Source: Okibacterium fritillariae (GTDB taxonomy: Bacteria > Actinomycetota > Actinomycetes > Actinomycetales > Microbacteriaceae). From it: a stretch of 64,000 bases of DNA. The stretch is from positions 2,004,693 to 2,068,692 of the forward strand of contig NZ_FUZP01000001.1 of NCBI RefSeq assembly GCF_900167575.1, given 5' to 3'. The notes beneath the pieces are model-generated. The model was not told the origin of the DNA, did no database searches, and was given only the letters and a program-made list of their open reading frames with translations. The translations under genes and the position numbers were made by a program. The number at the start of each line of letters is the position of its first letter. The stretch's first letter is position 1. This document shows positions 36,914-44,809 of the stretch, in pieces.

Positions 36914-37572
36914 TCATCCGACACCTCGATGGGGCGGCCGAATCGTTCGCGCGCCACCGGCTCGATGACGCTGAGCCGCCAGTCAGCGAGACCGAGAACG
37001 CGCACGCTCACGATCTGCACGGCCGCAATGAGGGCGAGTGAGGCAATCCATACCCATCCGACTACCCCGAGTTGCCCCTCTTGCGGCAGACTCCCCGTGA
37101 TGACCAAGACGCCCAGGCCAACAACGAGCCCGTTCGTGATGACCGTGGCAGGCACCGCTGCACGAACATTCCACAGCATCGCACTCACGGCTCTGAGCGT
37201 GACATCGTCAGCGCGAGCTGCGGCTTTTGGATCTCGTCGCAGTGCTCGCACCCGACCTGTGTCTGCCCGTGGCGCGGGGATCTGCGAGCCGATATCGAGC
37301 AAGCTCAACATGCTGATCGTCCCTGCGACGCCCATAAGGGCGCCGCCGAACGCCGCTAGCGCCGCGGACCCGAAAACCGCCGGGCCGTTCTCGCCTGGAC
37401 GCAGGACATCGAACCCGACGATCCCTCCTGCCGCAACAAGTGCGACACCGAACCCGACGACGATTGCAAGCGTCCGCCGACGACCCCGCAGCACGTAGGG
37501 AACATACCCCGCGACAAGCCGCCAGCCGGCGCGCCACAGAGCCGCCTCGCTCGGGCGCTCAGATGCGCTCAT
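36910..37572 (-). CDS. small membrane protein of a tandem paralogous family (member 1)
   Basis: 220 aa, first gene of the array and probably the promoter-proximal one. Tag ALWRAGWRLVAGYV, then LRGRRRTLAIV as the basic patch. Helices: LAIVVGFGVALVAAGGIVGF, GGALMGVAGTISMLSLL, VPATVITNGLVVGLGVLVI and VVGWVWIASLALIAAVQIV. A 93-bp gap separates it from the MarR gene upstream. Function unknown. Confidence 0.7.
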   Translation of the reverse strand: MSASERPSEAALWRAGWRLVAGYVPYVLRGRRRTLAIVVGFGVALVAAGGIVGFDVLRPGENGPAVFGSAALAAFGGALMGVAGTISMLSLLDIGSQIPAPRADTGRVRALRRDPKAAARADDVTLRAVSAMLWNVRAAVPATVITNGLVVGLGVLVITGSLPQEGQLGVVGWVWIASLALIAAVQIVSVRVLGLADWRLSVIEPVARERFGRPIEVSDE

Positions 37573-37665
37573 GACTCCCCCTCATGTCATCAGCACACTA
37601 GCGCCTCGGCGTGTAACGGCGGGATGCTTGCGCGAGATTGCTCGAGATTGTAACGAAGTGGGTGT

Positions 37666-38223
37666 TCAGCCGTCGACGTGCCCCAACCACTTCGCGAGCA
37701 GAGACTCGAGCTGCCTGACATCCGCCGCGGGCATGCCCTCGAGCAGGCGATGCTCGTTCGCGATGTGGTCGGTGAACGCCGCGTCGATCACCCTCCGCCC
37801 CTCGGGCGTCAGGGCCACTACGCGCCCGCGCCCGTCATCCGACGAGGCCCGGCGCGTGACCAGCCCGGCCCCCTCGAGCCGGTCGATGCGTTTGCTCATC
37901 GCGCCCGTCGTCACCATGGTGTGCTGGGCGAGCTCGCCGGGTGCCCGCTCGAAGGGTTCGCCGGCGCGGCGCAGGGCGGCCAACACGTCGAACTCCCCCT
38001 CCGTGAGGCCGTGCTCGCGATAGACGACCGTGATCTCGTCCATCAGGAGCGCCGCGAGTCGATGCAGACGCCCGAAGACGCCCTGGGGCGACACGTCGAG
38101 GTCGGGGCGCTCACGCTCCCACTCGGCCTGGATGCGGGCAACGTGGTCGTCCGGCCCAACACGGTCCTCACGCCCAACACGGTCCTCGTGGTCATCACCC
38201 TTGGAACCCGGTTTCGCACTCAT
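37666..38223 (-). CDS. MarR-family transcriptional regulator
   Basis: 185 aa. A polar ~40-residue leader precedes the winged helix: LTEGEFDVLAALRRAGEPFE, HTMVTTGAMSKRIDRLEGAG and LVTRRASSDDGRGRVVALTP are the canonical MarR helix-turn-helix and wing. It diverges from an EamA transporter gene with only 39 bp between start codons. Two near-identical palindromes there suggest it represses both genes, and MarR ligands are often exported by the linked transporter. Confidence 0.88.
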   Translation of the reverse strand: MSAKPGSKGDDHEDRVGREDRVGPDDHVARIQAEWERERPDLDVSPQGVFGRLHRLAALLMDEITVVYREHGLTEGEFDVLAALRRAGEPFERAPGELAQHTMVTTGAMSKRIDRLEGAGLVTRRASSDDGRGRVVALTPEGRRVIDAAFTDHIANEHRLLEGMPAADVRQLESLLAKWLGHVDG

Positions 38224-38236
38224 GCCTGAACTATAC

Positions 38237-38248
38237 CTTCCTAGGAAG
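38237..38248. promoter_or_regulatory. MarR operator palindrome 1
   Basis: CTTCCTAGGAAG is a perfect 12-bp palindrome with partly symmetric TATA flanks (38232-38253). It lies between the two divergent starts. Confidence 0.7.
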
Positions 38249-38257
38249 CTATATTAA

Positions 38258-38269
38258 CTTCCATGGAAG
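38258..38269. promoter_or_regulatory. MarR operator palindrome 2, overlapping the EamA start codon
   Basis: CTTCCATGGAAG differs from palindrome 1 only in the two central bases, and its centre is 21 bp (two helical turns) from that of palindrome 1. The ATG of the transporter gene is its middle. Confidence 0.7.
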
Positions 38270-39228
38270 ATAAATGGCGCTGGGTCCTCGTCACCGCTGT
38301 CGCACCCATCGCGTGGGGCAGCACCTACTTCGTCACCAAACAGCTCCTCCCCGCCGACAGCCCGCTCTGGGGAGCCGCCATCCGCGCACTCCCGGCCGGC
38401 ATTCTGCTCATGCTGCTCGCCCGACGTCGACCGCGCGGCGTGTGGTGGTGGAGATCGGCGGTGCTCGGCATCCTGAACGTCGGCGCGTTCTTCGTGCTGC
38501 TCTATGTGGCCGCGCAACTGCTGCCGTCGAGCGTCGCCGCGAGCATCATGGCCGCCGCACCCCTCGTCATGATCGGCCTCGCCTGGGCCCTCGCCTCAGA
38601 ACGCCCCGTGCCCCGCGTGGTCGCCGGCGCAGTGATCGGGATGCTGGGGGTGCTCCTCATCGTCGCCACCTCGTCCACGGGGGTCAACGCGTGGGGTGTC
38701 ATCGCTTCGGCGAGCGCCATGGTCATGTCGGCGCTCGGCTACGTGCTCTCGAAGAGGTGGGCAAGCGACATCCCCGTTTTATCGCTGACGGCATGGCAGC
38801 TGCTCGCGGGCGGCGGTGCCCTAACGGTCGCGGCGCTCATATTCGAGGGCACTCCCTCGGCGCTCGACACGGGAGCCATCCTCGGTTTCGCCTACGTCAG
38901 CGTGATCGCAACAGCGCTGGCCTTCTGGTGCTGGTTCACGGGGCTCAAACGCCTGAGCGCCGGAACGGTCGGCGTCATCGGCCTGCTCAATCCCGTCACG
39001 GGTGTGCTGCTCGGCACGATCTTCGCGGCCGAACCCCTGACGATCATTCAGATCGGCGGGGTCCTCCTGGTCCTCCTCGGCGTCGTCGTCGGCCAGCAAC
39101 GATCCGCACGTGCGGCACCAGGAACAGTCAGCCCCCTGAGCACGAAAAACGAGCCCGACCGACGCATAACACGTCAGCCGGGCTCGTCCGAGAGTCAACC
39201 GATCAGCAGTCCAGAGCGGGAACGTTGA
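38263..39228 (+). CDS. EamA/DMT-family transporter
   Basis: 321 aa with ten hydrophobic segments in two EamA halves (VAPIAWGSTYFVTKQLLP at the start, WGVIASASAMVMSALGYVLS opening the second). It is a drug/metabolite exporter of the inner membrane; the substrate is unknown. The last ~45 residues after the final helix are polar, and their DNA contains the terminator of the convergent gene, so this tail may be a late extension. It is divergent from the MarR gene and probably repressed by it. Confidence 0.85.
   Translation: MEDKWRWVLVTAVAPIAWGSTYFVTKQLLPADSPLWGAAIRALPAGILLMLLARRRPRGVWWWRSAVLGILNVGAFFVLLYVAAQLLPSSVAASIMAAAPLVMIGLAWALASERPVPRVVAGAVIGMLGVLLIVATSSTGVNAWGVIASASAMVMSALGYVLSKRWASDIPVLSLTAWQLLAGGGALTVAALIFEGTPSALDTGAILGFAYVSVIATALAFWCWFTGLKRLSAGTVGVIGLLNPVTGVLLGTIFAAEPLTIIQIGGVLLVLLGVVVGQQRSARAAPGTVSPLSTKNEPDRRITRQPGSSESQPISSPERER
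39150..39186 (-). terminator. terminator of the TolB-like gene, inside the EamA 3' coding end
   Basis: CGAGCCCG (39150-39157) pairs with CGGGCTCG (39179-39186), with an inner GACG/CGTC pair. On the minus strand the stem is followed by TTTTT (39149-39145). It serves the minus-strand gene ending at 39203 and lies within the coding end of the convergent EamA gene. Confidence 0.8.
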
Positions 39229-40504
39229 TCGTCACCGTATTCGACGGGCCGGTCTCGACACCCGCGGCAGTGACGCCCTTCACGGTATAAATAAGCGTCT
39301 TGGCATCCTGCGCCCACCACTGCGTGCTCGAGAAGGTCGTCGAGAGCGTCCCCGCATTCAAGCGCGTGTTGCGGATGTTCTTGATGTACGTGCCGTTCTC
39401 GTAGAATCGGTACGAGGCAACGGATGCCATGGAGTCAGCCTTCCAATTGGCCTTCAGGTTCAGCCAGGCGTAGGTTCCTCCGTTGTTGCCGCAGTAACCC
39501 ACCCGTTCAACCGTCAAAGCGCTCGGTGTCGCGACGGTCCTCTGCACCGGCTGCCACGCGAGCGCCGATGTCGACGTGTCGATGCGCTGCGGCAGAACGC
39601 GAAGGTTCGTCCCGTTCTTGGCGATGAGTGCCAGCCGTGGCTGGCCGTTTGTCGCGGGCGAATAATTCGCGAAGAGGATGGTTGATCCGTCAGGAGACCA
39701 AACGGGACGCTGTGCTTGGCTGAGGTTCACGTTGGCGGTCACGTTCACATAATTGGTTGCCGTCGGCGTCATGCGCACGATGTCCCAACGGTTCGCGGCA
39801 TCACCCTTAGCCAGCAACATGAGCACGCTTGTGCCATCGCGCGACAGTTCGGGTTCGGTGAACATGTGGCTCTGAGCGGCACCGGTCACAGCGGGAGAAG
39901 GCAGTGCGTAGCACGACTTCGAACCGGTCGAGGTGGACAGGGTGCACAGTTGCCGTTCCGAGTTGATGTAGAGAAGTCGGTCCGAGTCGGGATACCACGA
40001 GAGGAAGAAGTGCGCGAGGTCAGAACTGTTTGGCACCGCGGCAAGACCCGTGCCGTCGGCGTTGATGAGCGCGATTCGCTGCGACGACGGTGAAGAGGTG
40101 CTGAGGACGACGGCGATCTTCTTGCCGTCCGGCGACCATGCGGGCGCACCGGCCCGTTCGAATCCCTGGGCACCCGCCGCGACGACCTTCTTACGAGCCG
40201 TGAAATCCTTGTTGGCGGTGAAGACCTCGGTGGGCGCACCCACGGTGGCCTGGCTCTGGAAGGCTATCCGGCCACCATCCGGTGAGAACGACAGATGCTC
40301 GTCATAGGGTGTCGTACCAGCGAATTTCGGGATGCCTGAGGGCGAACCATCCGCCTTCAGCGTGTATCCGTAGCCGTTGTAGATGTTCCCGTTCGACGTG
40401 AGCACGGGCGCCGACGCAGCGGTCGCCGCCGCCGTGGGCATGAGAGCGACCGCGAGCGCCAGAACTGCCCCGCCCGCCAAGACTTGAATAGACCTCTTCT
40501 TCAC
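39203..40504 (-). CDS. secreted TolB-like beta-propeller protein
   Basis: 433 aa from GTG (VKKRSIQVLAGG), with GAGGGGA upstream. A signal peptide is clear: a basic start, a hydrophobic helix and TAAATAASA as the cleavage region. WD40/PD40-type blades follow with repeated WSPDG or similar motifs (HLSFSPDGGRIAFQS, APAWSPDGKKIAVVL, RPVWSPDGSTILFAN). The final ~100 residues form a fibronectin-like C-terminal domain. It is probably exported; a specific ligand cannot be inferred. The gene converges on the EamA gene with a 26-bp overlap. Confidence 0.8.
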   Translation of the reverse strand: MKKRSIQVLAGGAVLALAVALMPTAAATAASAPVLTSNGNIYNGYGYTLKADGSPSGIPKFAGTTPYDEHLSFSPDGGRIAFQSQATVGAPTEVFTANKDFTARKKVVAAGAQGFERAGAPAWSPDGKKIAVVLSTSSPSSQRIALINADGTGLAAVPNSSDLAHFFLSWYPDSDRLLYINSERQLCTLSTSTGSKSCYALPSPAVTGAAQSHMFTEPELSRDGTSVLMLLAKGDAANRWDIVRMTPTATNYVNVTANVNLSQAQRPVWSPDGSTILFANYSPATNGQPRLALIAKNGTNLRVLPQRIDTSTSALAWQPVQRTVATPSALTVERVGYCGNNGGTYAWLNLKANWKADSMASVASYRFYENGTYIKNIRNTRLNAGTLSTTFSSTQWWAQDAKTLIYTVKGVTAAGVETGPSNTVTINVPALDC

Positions 40505-40718
40505 AGCATTCCCCTCTAACCGATCCGACCGACGAACCCTCAATGCGGGATTCGCTCACATCGTGACAGGTCGACAGCGGGACGTACAGGGGCAGTCCTC
40601 CCCCGCTCGCTGAGGTTCAAGCGAGCGTCGGTTTTTGACCGGTACGAGGCCGCCCTTTACCTCGTACCCGACATTCGTTGCAGGGCGCCGTCACCGGCAC
40701 ATGGCGGGAGACCCGTGC

Positions 40719-41297
40719 TCAGACCGCCCGACCCGCCGCCTCACGAGCCGCACGCTCGATCGTGTCGTGCACCTCGACCCAGTGCGCGGCATCCGTCGTC
40801 GAGATGTTCGGGTCATTCGGCCCGTTGCCGACCGAGCCGTCGATGAGTTCGCGCAGGATGTCGGCGTGCCCCGCGTGACGCGATGTCTCGACCGTCATGT
40901 GCACGAGAATCTGATGAAGCGTCACGTTGCCGCGCTCTCCCGGCCACCACGGCACGCGGCCCGGCGCGTCGATGTCGAGGGCCTGGATGGTGGCGTCGGT
41001 CTGCTCGTTCGAGTAGTGGTGAAAGTCGATGATCTCGGCGAGCGACTCGTCGGCCGTGGCCCACATATCGGCGTCGGTCGTCATGTCCCAGGCGATCGGG
41101 CGGTCGGCGGGGCGCCCGAACACATCACTGAAGTAGCCGAGCTGCGTGCTCGCAACGTGTTTGATCAGGCCGATCAGGTTGGTGCCGGTGGGCACGAGGG
41201 GCCGCCGGGCGTCGTACTCGCCGAGCCCGTCGAGCTTGCCGAGCAGGTCGGCCCGCCTGACTTTCAGATACCCGTGCAGCTGTTCTTTGTGATCCAT
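40719..41297 (-). CDS. DinB-family (DUF664-like) protein
   Basis: 192 aa from ATG (MDHKEQLHGYLKVRRADLLG). It is a four-helix DinB fold with the expected metal-site histidines: LIGLIKHVASTQLGYF, then IIDFHHYS and ETSRHAGHADILRELIDG. The ending EVHDTIERAA fits the last helix. Members include thiol-dependent enzymes such as mycothiol-dependent ones, but the substrate here is unknown. Upstream in-frame ATG at 41420 gives a non-homologous leader. Confidence 0.85.
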   Translation of the reverse strand: MDHKEQLHGYLKVRRADLLGKLDGLGEYDARRPLVPTGTNLIGLIKHVASTQLGYFSDVFGRPADRPIAWDMTTDADMWATADESLAEIIDFHHYSNEQTDATIQALDIDAPGRVPWWPGERGNVTLHQILVHMTVETSRHAGHADILRELIDGSVGNGPNDPNISTTDAAHWVEVHDTIERAAREAAGRAV

Positions 41298-41389
41298 GCT
41301 CCGACTATGCCGCCATCGCGCGCGCCGCGCCAGGTCTGCCGTCAGCGAACCCGGCCCGCTCCGGCCCCGCACCTTGGTTGACTGACCCC

Positions 41390-42580
41390 ATGAGACTCCT
41401 CGTTTTGGGCGGAACAGCATGGTTGGGCGGCGAGATCGTTACGGCGGCACTCGCCTCGGGTCACGAGGTCACATGCCTCGCGCGCGGCGAATCGGGTCGT
41501 GTGCCCACAGGCGCCCGCTTCGTCAGCGCCGACCGCGACAAGCCGGATGCCTACGCCGACGTCGTGCCCGAACGCTGGGATGCCGTCATCGACCTCTCCC
41601 GCTCCCTCGACCAGATCCGAGCCGCCGTCGAGGCCCTCGAGCCCCACGCCGACGCCTACCTCTTCGTCTCCTCGACGAGCGCCTACGCCAGCCAATCCGA
41701 ACGCGGCGCCGACGAGGATGCCGCCACCTTCCCCGATCCCGATCCCACCACCCCGGCCGCCGACGTGCCTTACGGGGTCGCGAAGGCCGCAGCCGAGCGA
41801 GCCGTCCTCGCAGCCTTCGGCCCCGACCGCAGCGCCATCGTCCGCCCTGGCCTGATCGGCGGCCCCGGCGACTCGACCGGCCGCAGCAGCTACTGGCCGA
41901 CCCGTTTCGCGCGCGCCGCCGAGGAGCCCACCCGTTTCGAGCAGTCAGCCGAAGAGCCCACCCGTTTCACGCCGGCAGCCGAAGAGCCGGCTACAACAGC
42001 GCAGCTCACATCCCCGTCCGACGACGATCGGATGGTTCCCACCCACGCCCAGCGCCCGGTTCTCGTCCCCGCGGTCCCCGACCTGCCGACGGCGCTCATC
42101 GATGTGCGCGACCTCGCGGCCTTCATCGTCAGCCTCGTCGAGCGCGGCATCCGCGGAGTGTTCAACGCAACCAGCCCCGCCCTCCCCTTCTCCGAGCACG
42201 TTGCCGTCGCGCGCCAGGCCGCACACCACACGGGCCCGGTCATCGAGGTCGACGAACGCTGGCTGCTCGACAACGGCGTCTCCCCGTGGGCCGGTCCGCG
42301 CAGCCTCCCGCTCTGGATCGACGACCGCGACTGGTGGGGCATGAACGACCGCGACGTCTCGCGAGCCCTCGAAGCGGGGATGCAGCTGCGCCCCCTCGCC
42401 GACACGCTGGCCGACATCCTGGCCGCCGAGCGCGCGGCGAACTCGCAGCAATCGAATTCTGACGCCAGCACCCCCACCGACGACACCGAGAAAACCGCTG
42501 CCCCAGCACGCAACGCCGCGCGGGCTGGTCTTTCCGACGCCGAAGAAGAGGAGCTCCTCGCATCCTGGACGACGCGTTAA
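41390..42580 (+). CDS. NAD-dependent epimerase/dehydratase family protein
   Basis: 396 aa from MRLLVLGGTAWLGGEI, a Rossmann start with the GGTxxLG signature; an in-frame ATG four codons upstream is also possible. The active-site strand reads LFVSSTSAYAS and YGVAKAAAE holds the YxxxK pair. The substrate domain follows (VRPGLIGGPGD, LIDVRDLAAF). An insertion at ~170-205 is built from copies of EEPTRF. The last ~60 residues are polar and Ala-rich. It resembles the extended SDRs of actinobacteria annotated as reductases; the substrate is unknown. Confidence 0.8.
   Translation: MRLLVLGGTAWLGGEIVTAALASGHEVTCLARGESGRVPTGARFVSADRDKPDAYADVVPERWDAVIDLSRSLDQIRAAVEALEPHADAYLFVSSTSAYASQSERGADEDAATFPDPDPTTPAADVPYGVAKAAAERAVLAAFGPDRSAIVRPGLIGGPGDSTGRSSYWPTRFARAAEEPTRFEQSAEEPTRFTPAAEEPATTAQLTSPSDDDRMVPTHAQRPVLVPAVPDLPTALIDVRDLAAFIVSLVERGIRGVFNATSPALPFSEHVAVARQAAHHTGPVIEVDERWLLDNGVSPWAGPRSLPLWIDDRDWWGMNDRDVSRALEAGMQLRPLADTLADILAAERAANSQQSNSDASTPTDDTEKTAAPARNAARAGLSDAEEEELLASWTTR
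41903..41990. repeat. ~30-bp tandem repeat inside the epimerase gene
   Basis: Around three copies of a unit reading GCCGAAGAGCCCACCCGTTTC with small changes (41916-41938, 41946-41968, 41976-41986) encode the motif (A)EEPTRF, in a loop of the protein. All changes are in frame. Confidence 0.75.
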
Positions 42581-42724
42581 CTGACTACTGGCGACGATGC
42601 CGTCCCGGACGACACCGCAGCAGCCCTATGGTGGACCAACGGCAACTTTCGCGATACTCCACGCTCCATTGAGGGACGCATGACCCGGCGCACGAACCAC
42701 ACGCCCGCGATCGATAATGGAGAG

Positions 42725-43360
42725 ATGACCGCACCCATCATTTCGCTGCGCGATATCGGCACACCACCGTCCGACGAGCCCCGCACCGCACGCACTCTGC
42801 GGGCCCTCACCACGGCGCTGCTCGAACTGCTCGAACACAAAGACCTGAACGACATCGGTGTCGCCGAGTTGTGCCGGGCGGCCGACGTGCACCGCACCAC
42901 CTTCTACGGCCACTACCGAGGCATCGAGGAACTCGCGGCCGACATCTTCGGGCGCATCGTCGACCGCCTGGCCACGGTCGACGTCACCCGTGACAGCCTC
43001 GCCCAGCCGTCGGTCGTGAGCGCCAGCTACCAGGCGTCATTGCGCCAGATCCTGGCCCACGTCAGTGAGGAGCGCCCCGCCTATCGCGCACTGTTCCTTG
43101 CGAAGAACGATGCCGGGTTCCGACGCATCCTCGTGTCGACCCTGCACAAGCGCATTTCCATCGCCCTGGACTTCTGGCGCGAGGCCGGTGTCGAGATGTC
43201 GCCGGCGGGTTCGGCCGAGGCCGCGGCCGCCTATTTCGCCGGCGGCACGATGGCCTGCATCGAACAGTGGGCCCTGGGCGAAGACACCGACGCCGAGGCC
43301 TATGCCGCAGCCGTCATGGCGCTCCTGCCGGCCTGGTGGCCGACGCCCGTCTCGGCCTAA
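42725..43360 (+). CDS. TetR-family transcriptional regulator
   Basis: 211 aa from ATG (MTAPIISLRDIGTPPSD). The N-terminal helix-turn-helix is of TetR type: TLRALTTALLELLEHKDLND, VAELCRAADVHRTTFYGHYR. The ligand domain includes YRALFLAKNDAGFRRILVST and AAAAYFAGGTMACIEQWALG, as in many TetR C-terminal domains of class TetR_C_7. The next gene downstream is convergent, so no target is apparent; autoregulation is the usual case. Confidence 0.85.
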   Translation: MTAPIISLRDIGTPPSDEPRTARTLRALTTALLELLEHKDLNDIGVAELCRAADVHRTTFYGHYRGIEELAADIFGRIVDRLATVDVTRDSLAQPSVVSASYQASLRQILAHVSEERPAYRALFLAKNDAGFRRILVSTLHKRISIALDFWREAGVEMSPAGSAEAAAAYFAGGTMACIEQWALGEDTDAEAYAAAVMALLPAWWPTPVSA

Positions 43361-43365
43361 GCGGC

Positions 43366-44586
43366 CTAGCCGCGATCAGAACCGTCCGCTGCCAGCGCCG
43401 CCTCCTCCGGGCTGATCGTCGTGATCCGCCCGGTGAACAGGCTCGCGCGCTCCTCACCCGCCTGGTCGCCCGAGAACAAGCCGTGAGCATCCGTCGGCAC
43501 GTTCTTCTTCTCGCGCGTCGGCGCCCGCTTCTCGCCGGGCTCCGTGATGACGACACGCTCGCGCGGCAGCGCACCCGGGCTCGTCTCGTGCAGCCACGTC
43601 ACGAGCGCCTCGCGCACATAGCAGCGCAGGTCGAACAGCGTCGGCGCGTCGACCGCGGTCACGAGCACGCGGATGCGCACATAGCCACCCACGGCGTCCG
43701 TCACCTGCAACACCGAGGCGCGACCATCCCACAGCTCGGTTTCGGCCAGCACGCGGTCGAGTTCTTCTCGCATCTGCGCGGGCGACACGCGCCAGTCGAG
43801 GTCGAACTCGACGGCACCCAGCAGCTCGGAGTTGCGACGCGTCCAGTTCTGGAACGGCGTCGACGTGAAATAGGTGGAGGGCAGAACCATGCGGCGGTCG
43901 TCCCACAGGTGTACGACCACATAGGTCAGCGTGATCTCTTCGACCCGGCCCCACTCGGTCTCGACGATCACGACGTCGTCCACACGGATGGCATCGCTGA
44001 ACGCCAATTGCATGCCCGCGAACACGTTCGCCAGGCTCGACTGCGCGGCCAGACCGGCCACGATCGACACCACACCGGCCGACGCCAGGATGCTGCCACC
44101 CACCGCCTGCGCGCCCGGGAACGTGAGCAGAATCGACGCGATCGCGACGATCACGATGACCACAACGGTCAGGCGCCGCAGGATCAACACCTGCGTGCGC
44201 ACGCGTCGCGCCACCCGGTTGTCCGCCACATCGATGCGATACCGGTCGAGTCCGGCGTCCTCGAAGAACAGGGCCAGGGATGCCACGAGCCACGCCCCGG
44301 CCGCGATCATCAGAATCCGCGCCACAAAGTCGATCGAGTTGCGCCACTCGGCATCGTTGACGGCCATGGCCAGCGCCACCCAAACGAGGGCGATCAGCAG
44401 CACGACGCGGAACGGCCGCCGCACGCGGTCGACGAAGCGCTGCACCCAGCGTTCCCGCCGGGCGATGCGCCGGAACACGAACGCCACGATCGCGGTGATC
44501 ACGATGGCGGCGAGTGCTCCGAGGGCGGCGGAGACGCCCGCCCTCACGAAGACATTGTCGAAGAATTCCTGCACGGATGGCTCCAC
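43366..44586 (-). CDS. MscS-family mechanosensitive ion channel
   Basis: 406 aa. Helices near the start (AALGALAAIVITAIVAFVFR), 55-75 and 90-110, then the pore-lining MscS helix near 155-185 (SILASAGVVSIVAGLAAQSS, LANVFAGMQLAFSDAIRVDD). The cytoplasmic beta domain follows (VVIVETEWGRVEEITLTYVV, RRMVLPSTYF, NWTRRN). A ~50-residue polar tail closes it. It should open under membrane tension. Its gene is convergent with the TetR gene. Confidence 0.88.
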   Translation of the reverse strand: MEPSVQEFFDNVFVRAGVSAALGALAAIVITAIVAFVFRRIARRERWVQRFVDRVRRPFRVVLLIALVWVALAMAVNDAEWRNSIDFVARILMIAAGAWLVASLALFFEDAGLDRYRIDVADNRVARRVRTQVLILRRLTVVVIVIVAIASILLTFPGAQAVGGSILASAGVVSIVAGLAAQSSLANVFAGMQLAFSDAIRVDDVVIVETEWGRVEEITLTYVVVHLWDDRRMVLPSTYFTSTPFQNWTRRNSELLGAVEFDLDWRVSPAQMREELDRVLAETELWDGRASVLQVTDAVGGYVRIRVLVTAVDAPTLFDLRCYVREALVTWLHETSPGALPRERVVITEPGEKRAPTREKKNVPTDAHGLFSGDQAGEERASLFTGRITTISPEEAALAADGSDRG

Positions 44587-44809
44587 TCACGGGTCACGGT
44601 TGTCGGTGTCACGCAAACGCCATCGTTCACAACTACTGATCTATGCTCGCAGCTTCTCCCCCGTACGCCGAAACTCAGCCGGGTGTGGCCCGGCAGTTCC
44701 ATGAACGCACGCTGAACGTTCCGACCGTCGATCTGGGCGCGCAAGCGCGCCTAACCACCGCCTCCAACAGTGCGGTCTTGGTAACCCGGTCGCTCGACCC
44801 GCCCGCGCT

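Noticed and set aside
43267..44715. Long plus-strand frame opposite the MscS gene
   Set aside because: Mirror frame of a GC-rich gene; the protein is Arg/His-rich with no motif, and the minus strand codes a complete MscS channel.
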